A DNA stretch of 64,000 bases from Cyprinodon diabolis. Its lineage: Eukaryota > Chordata > Actinopteri > Cyprinodontiformes > Cyprinodontidae. The notes under the pieces were generated by a model. The model was not told where the DNA came from. It made no database searches and saw nothing but the letters and a program-made list of their open reading frames with translations. Each line of letters starts with the position of its first letter. Position 1 is the stretch's first letter. The stretch covers positions 38,033,611-38,097,610 of the forward strand of contig CM060081.1 in the NCBI GenBank assembly GCA_030533445.1, written 5' to 3'. Of this stretch, positions 1 to 11,458 are shown piece after piece. The position numbers and the translations under genes were made by a program.

Positions 1-918
1 CGCATTTGTGAGGTCGCACACTGATGTTGGACGAGAAGGCCTGGCTCTCAGTCTCCGCTCTAATTCATCCCAAAGGTGTTCTATCGGGTTGAGGTCAGGA
101 CTCTGTGCAGGCCAGTCAAGTTCATCCACACCAGACTCTGTCATCCATGTCTTTATGGACCTTGCTTTGTGCACTGGTGCACAGTCATGTTGGAAGAGGA
201 AGGGGCCAGCTCCAAACTGTTCCCACAAAGTTGGGAGCATGGAATTGTCCAAAATGTCTTGGTATGCTGAAGCATTCAGAGTTCCTTTCACTGGAACTAA
301 GGGGCCAAGCCCAGCTCCTGAAAAACAACCCCACACCAGAATCCCCCCTCCACCAAACTTTACACTTGGCACAATGCAGTCAGACAAGTACCGTTCTCCT
401 GGCAACCGCCAAACCCAGACCCGTCCATCAGATTGCCAGATGGAGAAGCGCGATTCGTCACTCCAGAGAACGCGTCTCCACTGCTCTAGAGTCCAGTGGC
501 GGCGTGCTTTACACCACCGCATCCGACGCTTTGCATTGCACTTGGTTATGTATGGCTTGGATGCAGCTGCTCGACCATGGAAACCCATTCCATGAAGCTC
601 TCTGCGCACTGTTCTTGAGCTAATCTGAAGGCCACATGAAGTTTGGAGGTCTGTAGTGATTGACTCTGCAGAAAGTTGGCGACCTCTTCGCACTATGCGC
701 TTCAGCATCCGCTGACCCCGCTCCGTCAGTTTACGTGGCCTACCACTTCGTGGCTGAGTTGCTGTCGTTCCCAAACACTTCCATTTTCTTATAATACAGC
801 TGACAGTTGACTGTGGAATATTTAGGAGCGAGGAAATTTCACGACTGGATTTGTTGCACAGGTGGCATCCTATCACAGTTCCACGCTGGAATTCACTGAG
901 CTCCTGAGAGCGACCCAT
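1..918 (-). CDS. Tc1 transposase, partial (C-terminus outside window)
   Basis: The start codon at 918 is the same Met ([10 protein letters not shown]) used by the complete copy at 4210. The window holds 306 codons, and I see no stop or frameshift. It includes the paired helix-turn-helix DNA-binding region, the first catalytic Asp (WSDESRF), the second Asp (HDCAPVH) and the third acidic residue in the NPIEHLW motif. The only residue difference from copy B is Leu for Met in the GGGG-I-x-V-W segment between the first two catalytic residues. The enzyme would cut and paste the element at TA sites. Whether the missing C-terminus is intact cannot be seen. Confidence 0.9.
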   Translation of the reverse strand, partial: MGRSQELSEFQRGTVIGCHLCNKSSREISSLLNIPQSTVSCIIRKWKCLGTTATQPRSGRPRKLTERGQRMLKRIVRRGRQLSAESITTDLQTSCGLQISSRTVRRELHGMGFHGRAAASKPYITKCNAKRRMRWCKARRHWTLEQWRRVLWSDESRFSIWQSDGRVWVWRLPGERYLSDCIVPSVKFGGGGILVWGCFSGAGLGPLVPVKGTLNASAYQDILDNSMLPTLWEQFGAGPFLFQHDCAPVHKARSIKTWMTESGVDELDWPAQSPDLNPIEHLWDELERRLRARPSRPTSVCDLTNA

Positions 919-1052
919 TCTTTCACAAATGTTTGTAAAAACAGTCTGCATGCCTAGGTGCTTGAATTTATACACCTGTGGCCATGGAAGTGATTGGAAC
1001 ACCTGATTCCAATAATTTGGATGGGTGAGCAAATACTTTTGGCAATATAGTG
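1..1052 (-). mobile_element. Tc1/mariner element, copy A (cut by window start)
   Basis: This is a Tc1-family DNA transposon on the minus strand. Its outer end is a 29-bp terminal inverted repeat at 1024-1052, followed by the TA target dinucleotide at 1053-1054. It aligns base for base with the complete copy at 4076-5323 (position p here corresponds to 5128-p there). By eye I found one substitution, at 339, which changes Met to Leu in the transposase. The other inverted repeat and the last 37 codons lie outside the window. The near identity implies both copies derive from a very recent common source. The two copies are inverted relative to each other and about 3 kb apart. Confidence 0.95.
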
Positions 1053-1054
1053 TA

Positions 1055-3035
1055 TGTAACCTTCATCTGATTTATCATTTATATTCAAAAATGTGTGGTG
1101 TGCATTTATAATTGAATTGCCTCATTTATTTTGTGTATTCTGATAGAGAAGCCTTATAAATTTGCCCTGAAGGAGAGTTATTTCAGCCCTAGTCTAGCTG
1201 TAAAATTCATGACTACAAAATCAGTATTTTGTACTTGGATTTTGCTTTGTCTTTTGACTAACCTTATACACACTACCACTCTATTTTAGCTCCAAGGATT
1301 ATGTTCATGCCCTACAATCTTCACCATCAGTTCCTCATTTTCAGCAACATAAACCCATCATGGTCAGCTGTCTGCTTAATTACACACCTGCCATACCTTC
1401 TCTACAGGTTTATATTTTAAGTTGTCTTAGAATCTGTAGGAAAAGGGAAAAAATCTGTAGAAAATGGAGTAGTCGGAGGGTATCCATGTAGTATACCTAC
1501 TATGTGTGTCTTCCAATCTTAATTTTTAAATTACTTTTCCCCATACCTTACTCTGCGCATTTATCAATGTACAGTAATTACTCCATGAAATAGAGTATGT
1601 GGTAGAATTTCATTTTGGGGTAAATTAGGTGTGTATCAATTTCAGCCCTTACCATAGGCCCTTGTCTCCTTCCAGGTGAGAGCTTTGATACAGATCACTT
1701 TTTTTAAAGAAGCTTACAGTTTTTATCAGTTTTTCTCTTTATGAATTGCTTTTTGTAGAATTTTTATATGAATTTGGCTCTGAGTTGTGTTTTAACATAA
1801 AAAAAAATCTGTGTAGCTATTTTTTTGGTGGAGACCATTTATTCTAGCAAAAAATAGCAATAATATTCTGTAAACATTTTAACTAACTTTTTTTTTTTTT
1901 TTTGCAAAAACACAGGTAGTCCTAAGCACATGTTATTTGAACACAATAAAACTAAGGGCTTGGCTGCACTAAGTTGACCATTGACCTCAGAAAACACAGT
2001 GGGCCAACACCACCAGTTGACATGCCACCCTAAACCCTAACTAGCTTAAGGCCATGTCACACCTTGATGAGACAGGGTATGCCTGACGTATAAAAAAATA
2101 GAATGAGCAGGAAGTGACATCATGGGACTGCAGACAGCGGCTTCACAGGCAGGAATCATTATATTTGCAGCTGTTTTTAGTTAATTAAATGATTCCAGTG
2201 ATGCACCAGGTGTCTTCAATATTGGACCATTTTCAAATATTCTAATTTGCTGAGGTACTGGATTTTTTTTTCTTTTAATGAGTTATCATCAAAGTTAAAA
2301 GAAATAAAAATACTAACTATATTAGTCTGTATGTAATAGCTGAATAAATAATAATAATAATAATTAAGTTTCACTTTCTACATATAACTATCGAAATGAA
2401 TAAACTTTTTATGTTTGAATTTTATGACCAGCACATGTATAGTTAGACTTTAGTCAGCTCTAAAGTTCATTGACTGGTTTTCTATTGTAACTGAGTCAGA
2501 GTGTGCAGGGTTTATGAAACCGAAATGACAACAAAATTAGCCAAACTTGGTTAATTAATGCAGTTTTATGAAAAATCCCTCGGATCTTCCATTAATGTCT
2601 AAAGCTACAGCACCACAACGTCCTTCCTCCAAACTATTTTACGAACTGTGCCTGATCAAAAGTTGAGAGGATTTCGACAGTTGTCCCTAAAGGAAATGAT
2701 ATCTAAATTTAGTTGAGATGGGAAATCCTTAATATATTTAAAGGTCCAATGTCTAAACAGAAAAAATAGGAAAGAGTAAAGTGAGTTTATTTCCAATCAT
2801 TTCAGGGGACATAACTTATATAGCTTTGGGTAATGAACTTACTTAACAGAATGAAATCTAGTTCATTTTATGTTGCTTCTACATACATAAAATATTTTCT
2901 CAATATGCATCTTTTCTTTCTCCTAAATCTAATCACCAGGTTCCTTCGAAAACATATTTTAGGAAGATTGTTCAAAATATATGTAACAAAATTTATATAA
3001 AAAAAAATATGAAGATTTGGTGAATATTAAAGACT
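1055..3035. other. No gene recognised
   Basis: AT-rich DNA with homopolymer runs (for example poly-T near 1890) and short AAT repeats near 2348. Nothing here supports a coding exon or a named repeat. A slightly GC-richer patch at about 1950-2130 was not recognised. Confidence 0.5.
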
Positions 3036-3040
3036 AAAAC

Positions 3041-3679
3041 TGTTGGGATCTGGAGGTCTGTCCACGTTTCTCCACCAGAGGGCGGTCTAGGTCTCCTGGA
3101 GCTGGGGCTGACTGCACCACCTGCGGCTTGTTTACTCATCAGGAGACCAGTACTTAAGGAGGCGAAGAGCAACACTTCGACGCCAGAGTGTTTGCCAGTT
3201 ATGGTTGAACCTGCCTGAAACCTGAAACCTCGAAGAGTTTCTCTGTTGGAACTCTGTCAGTCTGACCTCTGAAGAACCCTGGAGAATCAAACCTGTCAAA
3301 GACCTGCCTGCCCGCTCTCTGAAGAATCTGAAAGGGAAACTCAACCCTGTTGCCTGCAAACTCTCAAACCAAGCTCTGCCTCCGCCAAGCCCTCAGCCTG
3401 CTGACAGCCTCTGGACCCTCCTGGTTCCCCCTCTCTGCCGCTCTGCTCAAACTCCAGATCAGGTACAGACCTGCACTCTCTCACCCTGCAAATTTCCTGG
3501 ACTTCAGCTAACCACTCTGTCCCCCTCTGCAGTGAACCCAGTCGTGACCAGTCCTGGATCTGATAACCACTTGGATCAGTTCTTTATTCAACTGTGTTGT
3601 TTCAATAAACCTTTGAACTTTTTCTCCTGTTTCCGAGTGTTTCTGCATGTGGGTTAGGAACCTAAAACCAAACATGACA
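3041..3679 (+). mobile_element. Solo LTR, family A, with 5-bp TSD
   Basis: The 639-bp unit begins TGTTGGGATCTGG and ends ACATGACA, so it has the canonical TG...CA ends. It is flanked by the perfect 5-bp duplication AAAAC (3036-3040 and 3680-3684). An AATAAA polyadenylation signal at 3604-3609 near the 3' end gives plus orientation. There is no internal retroelement sequence next to it, so it is a solo LTR left by LTR-LTR recombination. A second member lies at 61686-62460 on the opposite strand with its own TSD. The LTR at 50066-50758 shares a short core (GAGTGTTTGCCAGTT) and looks like a related family. Five-base duplications fit Gypsy-type or ERV-type integrases; the class cannot be settled without internal sequence. 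Confidence 0.9.
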
Positions 3680-3684
3680 AAAAC

Positions 3685-4073
3685 CATGAAAGAATGGGCT
3701 GGTGCAAAGACAGAAACTGCATCCTATGAATGTATGCTTAATAGAATAAATGGAGGGAGTGACACATTGGCACAGGTTTAGCTAAATAATGACCTCCAGC
3801 TTACAGATAGTAGATATCATTACATATCAATTTTCTATTGAAATTAATGCCTGTCTGTCACCTGAGCTCATTGTCAATCATATGCTGTTCCTTTGTGGAG
3901 AAAGTTTTCGATGTACCAAACCTTTGGCAGTTTAACCAAAACTTTAATTCTTTGAATCTATAACCTGTAAAATAATGTATCTATCTTTATAGCAATGGCT
4001 ACATCTATGCAAATGTGGTATCTAATGTGATTGAAACATATTTTCAATAAAACATTTTTGTGACTACCTAAGA
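3685..4073. other. No gene recognised
   Basis: Short AT-rich spacer between the solo LTR and Tc1 copy B. No feature seen. Confidence 0.5.
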
Positions 4074-4075
4074 TA

Positions 4076-5323
4076 CACTATATTGCCAAAAGTATTTGCT
4101 CACCCATCCAAATTATTGGAATCAGGTGTTCCAATCACTTCCATGGCCACAGGTGTATAAATTCAAGCACCTAGGCATGCAGACTGTTTTTACAAACATT
4201 TGTGAAAGAATGGGTCGCTCTCAGGAGCTCAGTGAATTCCAGCGTGGAACTGTGATAGGATGCCACCTGTGCAACAAATCCAGTCGTGAAATTTCCTCGC
4301 TCCTAAATATTCCACAGTCAACTGTCAGCTGTATTATAAGAAAATGGAAGTGTTTGGGAACGACAGCAACTCAGCCACGAAGTGGTAGGCCACGTAAACT
4401 GACGGAGCGGGGTCAGCGGATGCTGAAGCGCATAGTGCGAAGAGGTCGCCAACTTTCTGCAGAGTCAATCACTACAGACCTCCAAACTTCATGTGGCCTT
4501 CAGATTAGCTCAAGAACAGTGCGCAGAGAGCTTCATGGAATGGGTTTCCATGGTCGAGCAGCTGCATCCAAGCCATACATAACCAAGTGCAATGCAAAGC
4601 GTCGGATGCGGTGGTGTAAAGCACGCCGCCACTGGACTCTAGAGCAGTGGAGACGCGTTCTCTGGAGTGACGAATCGCGCTTCTCCATCTGGCAATCTGA
4701 TGGACGGGTCTGGGTTTGGCGGTTGCCAGGAGAACGGTACTTGTCTGACTGCATTGTGCCAAGTGTAAAGTTTGGTGGAGGGGGGATTATGGTGTGGGGT
4801 TGTTTTTCAGGAGCTGGGCTTGGCCCCTTAGTTCCAGTGAAAGGAACTCTGAATGCTTCAGCATACCAAGACATTTTGGACAATTCCATGCTCCCAACTT
4901 TGTGGGAACAGTTTGGAGCTGGCCCCTTCCTCTTCCAACATGACTGTGCACCAGTGCACAAAGCAAGGTCCATAAAGACATGGATGACAGAGTCTGGTGT
5001 GGATGAACTTGACTGGCCTGCACAGAGTCCTGACCTCAACCCGATAGAACACCTTTGGGATGAATTAGAGCGGAGACTGAGAGCCAGGCCTTCTCGTCCA
5101 ACATCAGTGTGCGACCTCACAAATGCGCTTCTGGAAGAATGGTCAAAAATTCCCATAAACACACTCCTAAACCTTGTGGACAGCCTTCCCAGAAGAGTTG
5201 AAGCTGTTCTAGCTGCAAAGGGTGGACCGACGTCATATTGAACCCTATGGATTAGGAACGGGATGTCACTTAAGCTCATATGTGAGTCAAGGCAGGTGAG
5301 CAAATACTTTTGGCAATATAGTG
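4076..5323 (+). mobile_element. Complete Tc1/mariner element, copy B
   Basis: The 1248-bp element has perfect 29-bp terminal inverted repeats (4076-4104 and 5295-5323) beginning CACTATATTGCCAAAAG, flanked by TA at 4074-4075 and 5324-5325. It contains one transposase gene with short untranslated regions, the normal layout for short-inverted-repeat Tc1 elements. All parts expected of an autonomous element are present. Copy A at 1-1052 is nearly identical and inverted. Intact ends, an intact ORF and near-identity of two copies argue for recent activity, although activity itself cannot be seen. Confidence 0.97.
4210..5241 (+). CDS. Tc1-family transposase, intact (DD34E)
   Basis: A 343-codon ORF, the usual Tc1 transposase size. 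The frame stays open upstream to 4096, but the Met at 4210 ([10 protein letters not shown]) matches the conserved Tc1 start and lies after the inverted repeat and 5' UTR. The N-terminal part carries two helix-turn-helix units ([20 protein letters not shown] and the [12 protein letters not shown] region) joined by a [10 protein letters not shown] linker that looks like the GRPR/AT-hook motif. The catalytic triad is D in WSDESRF, D in HDCAPVH and E in NPIEHLW, with 34 residues between the second and third (DD34E). The protein ends KGGPTSY, close to the usual Tc1 terminus. No nonsense codon or frameshift is present. It would bind the inverted repeats and catalyse excision and TA-targeted insertion in the nucleus. 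Confidence 0.97.
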   Translation: MGRSQELSEFQRGTVIGCHLCNKSSREISSLLNIPQSTVSCIIRKWKCLGTTATQPRSGRPRKLTERGQRMLKRIVRRGRQLSAESITTDLQTSCGLQISSRTVRRELHGMGFHGRAAASKPYITKCNAKRRMRWCKARRHWTLEQWRRVLWSDESRFSIWQSDGRVWVWRLPGERYLSDCIVPSVKFGGGGIMVWGCFSGAGLGPLVPVKGTLNASAYQDILDNSMLPTLWEQFGAGPFLFQHDCAPVHKARSIKTWMTESGVDELDWPAQSPDLNPIEHLWDELERRLRARPSRPTSVCDLTNALLEEWSKIPINTLLNLVDSLPRRVEAVLAAKGGPTSY

Positions 5324-5325
5324 TA

Positions 5326-7250
5326 TGTTGCTGTAAATTCCATAAGGATTAGACAAAGCAGATGAAATTTAAAAGTTTAGTAGCCTTTTTTTTGTATACA
5401 ATTAAGTTTAAAGTAAAGTTTCAAGGCAGAAAGAGAGCTTTTTTGAAATTGCTTTTCTCTAAAGGTCTGAGCACAATCAAAGAAATTCAAATTCTTTTGA
5501 TAAGTGAGATGGCTATAAGGACATTTTAGCTAGTTCCCATGGCATTGTGAAGCACTTTTGAGCTCTAATGATTTCAACTATTGGAACAGAGTACAGTAAG
5601 CAGTGGCATCAAGGCTTAATTGTTCTTTGAACAAGACAGCACATAAAGCCCTTCTCTGTCTCTAGGACTTAATGAGAAACCATTGTGCTGCAGTCAACTT
5701 ACCTCTGTGAGTTGTTGTGATAATTGAAAATCACTTGAAAATGTATTGGTTTGTAGTGGTTCCAGTCAAATTAACATCTGCACAAACATTGTTTGCTGTA
5801 ATACTGGTTTTATGTAGGGCATTCCCAAAAAGATTGACGTAATATTGTTCTACCTTTTCTGTCCATATCTGTTTAAATAAATAGTAGATGGCTATACAGT
5901 ATTATCATTTTTGAAATCAATTTATACAATTTTCTGTGCACCCACATACATACTTATTTGGAACCATTATTAAAACTAAATGTATAAAAACATTAAATAA
6001 ATCTTGAAAAAGAAAGTTAATTTTATAAGATAATTTATTTAAAAAACACATATTGGATGAGTTTTGTTTCTCATTAGCCAAAAAAAAACAAACATCTGGC
6101 ATGATATAAGATGCCCTCTGAAATAACTTAGACTGGAATGGGTTTATCATCTGTAGTTGTACTAATACAATTTTTTCCCTCTTATTTTGAATTTGTTAAG
6201 CATGACAGCTACTTGACTGTTTTCATCACCCCTTTTAAAGAGCAGACAGATTTAGAGAATTAAAAAAGATCATCTTTTTTTTTTTGAATTGCCAAGCCAT
6301 TACTATGTTGTCATTAACAGTAAAGTGTTTTCTGTCTTCGCTCTCTGCAGACTTGTATAAACCTTCTTGATCTGACAATCTTATGTCAAAATACAGCCAC
6401 TTAACTGATGTGCTCTGTAGATTTACACTTGAGAGTTTATCACCTAGTGTGCAAGCGTTGCATTATTCATTGAGAAAGAAGAGCAAGACATGCTCTCAGA
6501 ATGCAAACAGCATAGTATTCAAACTATTATATGACAGTACTGCCATCTCAATACCCTTGTTAAAGCTTTTGTTTTGAGTGACAGAATGAAGAGACCAATC
6601 CATAGCCTCATTGAATGTTTTGCTGTATTTACTGAGCACTTGCAAGGTAAAAACATTAAGTATCATTTCATTGTCTTTAAAAAAATTTTTTTTATATATT
6701 TACATATGATGTCCTCTAGATGTAACTTATATTTATCACCCACTTAGTCAATGAAAGTATGTCTTATTGCTTTTAGAGTATAGGTACCAATATGAGCACA
6801 TAAGCACCACACTATAATCCTGTTGTGATATGTGATACATTTGTCTACAGCTGTAACTTTACTGCTAATGTGTTTACTCTTTTAACTTAACTCCAGATTA
6901 AATATTTTGCAGAATAGTAAAAGGGAACTAAAGATGTGCATTGGCCAGCCCTTGCAGCTCAGCACCACTTGACCTATAGCAACCAAGAGGCTAGTCATCG
7001 CCATCTCCATGCCTCTGACAATTGGGTTCAACACTTCACCACTCAGCAGTACTGTTAGCAGGTTTACGACCTGACCTATAGTCAGGATGAGGTTAACCCC
7101 TGATGCAAGACTTCCGAATTACAGTAGACCCAAATCTTAACTTGTTGACAGAATTTGTGGTTAGTTCCTGTTATTAATGTGTCACCAAATGACCGTGGGC
7201 ATAGCTAAAAGATGGTTCATTAGGATACCCACACAATTTAGAGCAGAGGG
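5326..7250. other. No gene recognised
   Basis: AT-rich DNA without a recognisable gene or complete repeat. Short ORFs at 5917-6150 (minus) and 6383-6577 (plus) have no recognisable domain or splice context. Confidence 0.5.
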
Positions 7251-7254
7251 ATTG

Positions 7255-7362
7255 CCTTTGAGTCAATGCAATCAAGAGGTTTTCCTTAGATAGAAAAGTT
7301 TGAATGATTGTATGATTTATATGATCTGGTTGAATTGTAAAATGTCTGAGATGACGTGTTAC
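7255..7362 (+). mobile_element. L2-type LINE 3'-end fragment
   Basis: A degraded stretch including 'gttttccttagatag', 'atgatctggttgaa' and 'tgagatgacgtgtt' matches the reverse complement of the L2 3' UTR at 63230-63310 and the plus-strand copy at 37960-38101. The pentamer tail is lost. Orientation is plus. Confidence 0.6.
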
Positions 7363-10135
7363 CTGCTACCTCAAACTTTAGCTGGAAATAGAAAACAAAT
7401 TTATGTTGCTTACCTTGGCAACACGTCACAACTCAAAATACAGGATTCCCTTAAAAGTATTCAATCACAGGTGGGTTGCATTGTCCTGTGGGTAATGCGT
7501 TCAAAGTGACAAAGGACATAGGAGTGAGAAGGCAGGAGGGAGGCTCTCGTGTGTGATATATTGGAGCCCTGTGGTACTTTATTTGCCCATCTAACATGTT
7601 AAACATGCACATGGGGAGAAGTTCATGTGTTTCTGTGTAAAGTAAAGCTGTTCCTAGGAGTATCTATGGCGTGTGTGCCTTTTGGGCTGAATTCTGACTC
7701 CATAATGGCATACCTTATTTGCCTTGCTCCAGAAAAATGTACAAAGACACTTTGTTTATGAACGGGACTAGCAAATACAATGTTTATAACACTGTAATAA
7801 TATATATAAGTTAATGGGACCATAATTTAATCAGAAAAATGTTTATATAAAAGGAGTATGAGCTAGATTGCATAGAAATTGGTAATGTCATATAATATAA
7901 CATGGTCTCTTTAAGATTTGTGGTAAGTTTTAAATTTTATAAAATACATTTGCTCTTAGTAAGACACCAAATCATCCTGCTCGTGAATGAGTCATGAAGC
8001 CTTCCAAATCATTGTTTTGCTGGTTGAATCGCTGCCTATATCTGGTCTGTAGTATTTCAAAAAAATATCTGACAACTGATAGGTAGCAGCAGTTTTAGTC
8101 AAGCTAAGGGTGGATCAGCAGATTGTTCTTTTCTATTGTTGGATCATTATGACAGCTGTGGTCCCAGGCTGTTTATGCCAAGTCTGACTGACAGGATGGC
8201 TGCCATGGAGCTGACAAGCTTAGCACATCCATTTTGCAGAAACAGATGTCACATCCACCACAGGTCCATCTTACGCCTGCAAATGGGTGGTCATCAACAA
8301 AGGATCAGGAGAAATACAGGACAGCCTTCAAAGGCAAAAGGCAAAACACTAGTCTTTTCAAAGTTACTAAGTTGTTTATAATTACATCAAAATAAAGTCT
8401 AAATGGTGTATGTTTTACTCATTACTTCCAAGAAAGTTGTATGTTCAGCAGGCTATTCCAATAACTAAAAATGTTATATCTTTTCTCTATATTTGTACAA
8501 GTGTTAGAAATGGAAGAACATGCTTCAATTCAGGAAAGGGCCATCAATTGTCTAGCATGTAATGAAGAAGTTGTAAAAGCTGCCTCAGACTAGCTGACTC
8601 GTGTGACCTAATTAGATGTGACAAAGTTCAGAATCTCTTGGGGATCGGATTAAAAAAGCAGTGTGAATTGCAGGGCGCTCAGACAAAATCGATTATGACA
8701 CTAATCCTTGATGAATAATGAATATGGTCATTTACCAAAAAGGCTGGAGGATGAAGTCCATTGTATGATGAGAAAAATGCTTGGAGAGGAAAGCTGAAAT
8801 GAACCATTTACTAATACATAGTGGTAATGATGGAGACCTTCTTAGTGTGGATAATTTGTTGTGCCCTGAGGCTCCATCTAAAAACCTTTATCAACCCCTG
8901 TAAGCAGAGGTGAATTGGCAAAGGCCATTTAACTAATACAGTTGAATATGTGTGAAATACCTGATGCAAAATTCTTAGTGACATAGGTAAGTTGCTTGCT
9001 CCTGAGGGAGGATATAAATTCACTTCCCTGAAGCTGCTATTCTTAAATAATTTAGCACATAAAAGACTATGTGAGCGATGTGTTGACTGAAAATCAATTG
9101 AATGTCCACAGCCTCATACATCTCTTTCCTGGTGTTGGCACCAGCAGTTCCTTAAAATGGTGCAATACGTTTTTCCTGCAGGGAGTCTTTTCAGGAAGTA
9201 CTTAATGTGTCCAGCACAGGGCAATACTTCACACAAAGAGGATCACACATGTGATATATTTTCTTATTTTCATTTAAAATTTAATAATTAATTGCATTAA
9301 AACAAACTGCACTACCTTCAGCTAGGCACACTCCAAATCCGTTTATAAAACATTTAATACAATTCTTGATATTGATTTGTAAAACCATAACATTAACCAT
9401 CAGAGCCTTTTTATAAATATTGAGGTGTCATTTTTGTTTCTAAATAAAATGAAATGCAAAATTTAGCAAGTAGATTAAACTAAATGTATTTTTTCCGCAC
9501 TCTTTAATAGTTTTTTTTTTATTCTAATTATTATGTTTGTGAAGCAGGTGCTCTTTTGGCTGTTTGTCAGCCGATTACCTTATGGCACGGTACAGCACCG
9601 AGGCTTGTTTAGATTGGAAGACTCCTCATTATGCAGCCAACAAATGCAGCCTTCTTTTTGCCTGTTTTGAAGGACGGGTCCGGTGTATCCTACGTAGCCT
9701 TGGGAATTCCATGATTAATTGTGAGTCTGAGCAAACCCGCTGCTCTGTGCTAAGAGGAAAATGGGAAATGGCGCCAAACAGTGGTGAATATTGTAAGTGG
9801 AGTTTAATATAATACATTTATGTAGTAGTTCCATTTGAAAATGAAAAAATTTTTTAACGGTTATTCAGACAGATTGGTGGTGTGTTATGTTTGGTTCATT
9901 TAAATGTTTTTATCTGTCCTGTGGAAATGTGTTTGGCTGACATTTTAAGACAGATTCCAATATCTCTGAAGTGTCAGAATGGACCTGGTACACCTTAGCT
10001 CTCTCCCATGAATAGCCAAATATTACATTTTAACTGCACAAATCTTGACTAATGAAGCACTTCAAAAATAGATTACTTTGACTATTGCTGAGTTGCATCT
10101 GGATGACAATCACATTAAACAGTACTTCACTATAT
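7363..10135. other. No gene recognised
   Basis: No gene or named repeat can be supported. The ORF at 8136-8381 and a locally GC-richer patch at about 9550-9790 show no known motif; the latter could be an unrecognised repeat or part of an exon. Confidence 0.45.
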
Positions 10136-10760
10136 ATTTTATTAAATTCATTTTATTTAAATAACGCCAATTCACAACATGTCTTCTAGGCACTTTATAC
10201 AGACAATTCAGCCAGAATTATACAGTCAAAGTGATTCAAGGTTTTTTATTGTCGTGGGAAAAAAGTATTCAACTATTCATCCATGTTAAGTAAACGGAGA
10301 ACGATGGATTTCACTCAGTCGGCACATTTATTAATATCTTTGCAAAGAGAGAACAGTTCATCATACAGCCTTCATGGCATAGCATTCTGCTCTGTTCTGA
10401 TCTGGGCAGCATTCCCCCCCCCTACTTACAACAATGGAAAGCAGTCAGAGTCATAATAAATTACACACACTTTGGTTAACAGTAACATGTTATGAATAAA
10501 CCTTGAGAAAGAACCTGATTTGTTATGGGAAGAAGCAATGTCTGGTCTACAAACACCAGCCTGGAGCGAAATGTGTGGCCTTGAGAGAGAAACAGACTGA
10601 GTGAAAACTTTTATAGTGAGTAAATAGGATAAATTAATATATAATAGAAGAAAGATAAAATTTTCCGACAACATTATCTAAGGACAACCAGTTGTTTGCA
10701 TCAAATCTTTGACTCGAAGGCAATCCCTCACACCAAGCATGCTTGTAGCTAGCCAGACAG
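10136..10760 (-). mobile_element. L2-type LINE 3'-end fragment split by a solo LTR
   Basis: Positions 10136-10249 ('cgccaattcacaacatgtc', 'ggcactttatacag') and 10674-10760 ('aatccctcacaccaagcatg') are the two halves of one L2 3' UTR. They are collinear with the longer copy at 63200-63370. Between them sits the 424-bp LTR described separately. Removing the LTR and one copy of its TSD restores a sequence that aligns without gaps to the intact copy around 63278-63300. Orientation is minus, with the 3' end at the left. Confidence 0.8.
10250..10673 (-). mobile_element. Solo LTR inserted in an L2 tail, 4-bp TSD
   Basis: The 424-bp unit reads TGTCGTGGG...CGACAACA on the plus strand, flanked by TTAT at 10246-10249 and 10674-10677. 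On the minus strand it has a TATAAAAG box in its first part and an AATAAA signal (near 10330) about 80 bp before its 3' end, the order expected of an LTR. The 4-bp duplication and TG...CA ends suit many Gypsy-type elements and some endogenous retroviruses; which of these it is cannot be told without internal sequence. No coding remnant is attached. Confidence 0.85.
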
Positions 10761-11174
10761 AGAGCACTGGTGCTGGGGAGAGTCAGCAGCTGGATGGGTC
10801 TGTGCTGGAGGTAAGGTAGGAGGATGTACAAAACTTCTAAGGCTAAATTAAAGTGGCTTTTTGAAAAGACCCCTGAAAACATCTTAAAGCATTTCTTATT
10901 AATCCTTTATCAACATTGGGCCGGATTTATCAAGATCCAATTTTGCGTGCAGTAATTTGCGCTCGCAAACTGGAATTTTGCGCGAGGGGCTGAACCATGG
11001 TTTGCGGGTGATTTAACAAGAGTGATTGCGTAACTGGTGGAAGGTGCAAAACTGTTGGAGACGCCCTATTTAAATGATGGTTTTGCCCGTTTTGTGTTTT
11101 GCGGCAAAGTAGTTTGTGCAAACTAGTGCATTAAGAAATTTTTATCTTACAGTGACACCCCCACCCCTTCCAAA

Positions 11175-11178
<4 letters not shown>

Positions 11179-11214
<36 letters not shown>

Positions 11215-11220
11215 TATATA
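11179..11220. repeat. (TA)n microsatellite
   Basis: A run of alternating TA with one interruption near 11211, inside the non-coding left part of the Harbinger element. Confidence 0.95.
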
Positions 11221-11458
11221 CATAAATAAACCTTGGCTACCTTTATTCCCTAAGGTGGTATGTGGCTGAATTTCTACTTCACTGCAGTAAAAAAAAAAAA
11301 AACAAAAAAAACCCAGCTGTTTTGTATTGGCCAGTAGAAAAATGCACATACCAAATGGCTCACAATGGGACTGTGGATGAGATGACTGCGCGTACACATC
11401 TCCGCAGCATTGGCATGTTGCTCCACAGGCGCAGAGGTCGGGGTTCTCCGTTAGGGCG

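Noticed and set aside
8..623. Long plus-strand ORFs over the first Tc1 element (195 and 172 codons) and their equivalents at 4505-5303 on the minus strand
   Set aside because: They are antisense shadows of the transposase gene and recur in both copies only because the copies are nearly identical.
4096..4209. 38-codon N-terminal extension of the Tc1 transposase ORF
   Set aside because: It translates the inverted repeat and 5' UTR; the conserved Tc1 start is the Met at 4210.
8136..8381. 81-codon plus-strand ORF
   Set aside because: No domain, no splice signals and no family resemblance; length is within chance expectation.
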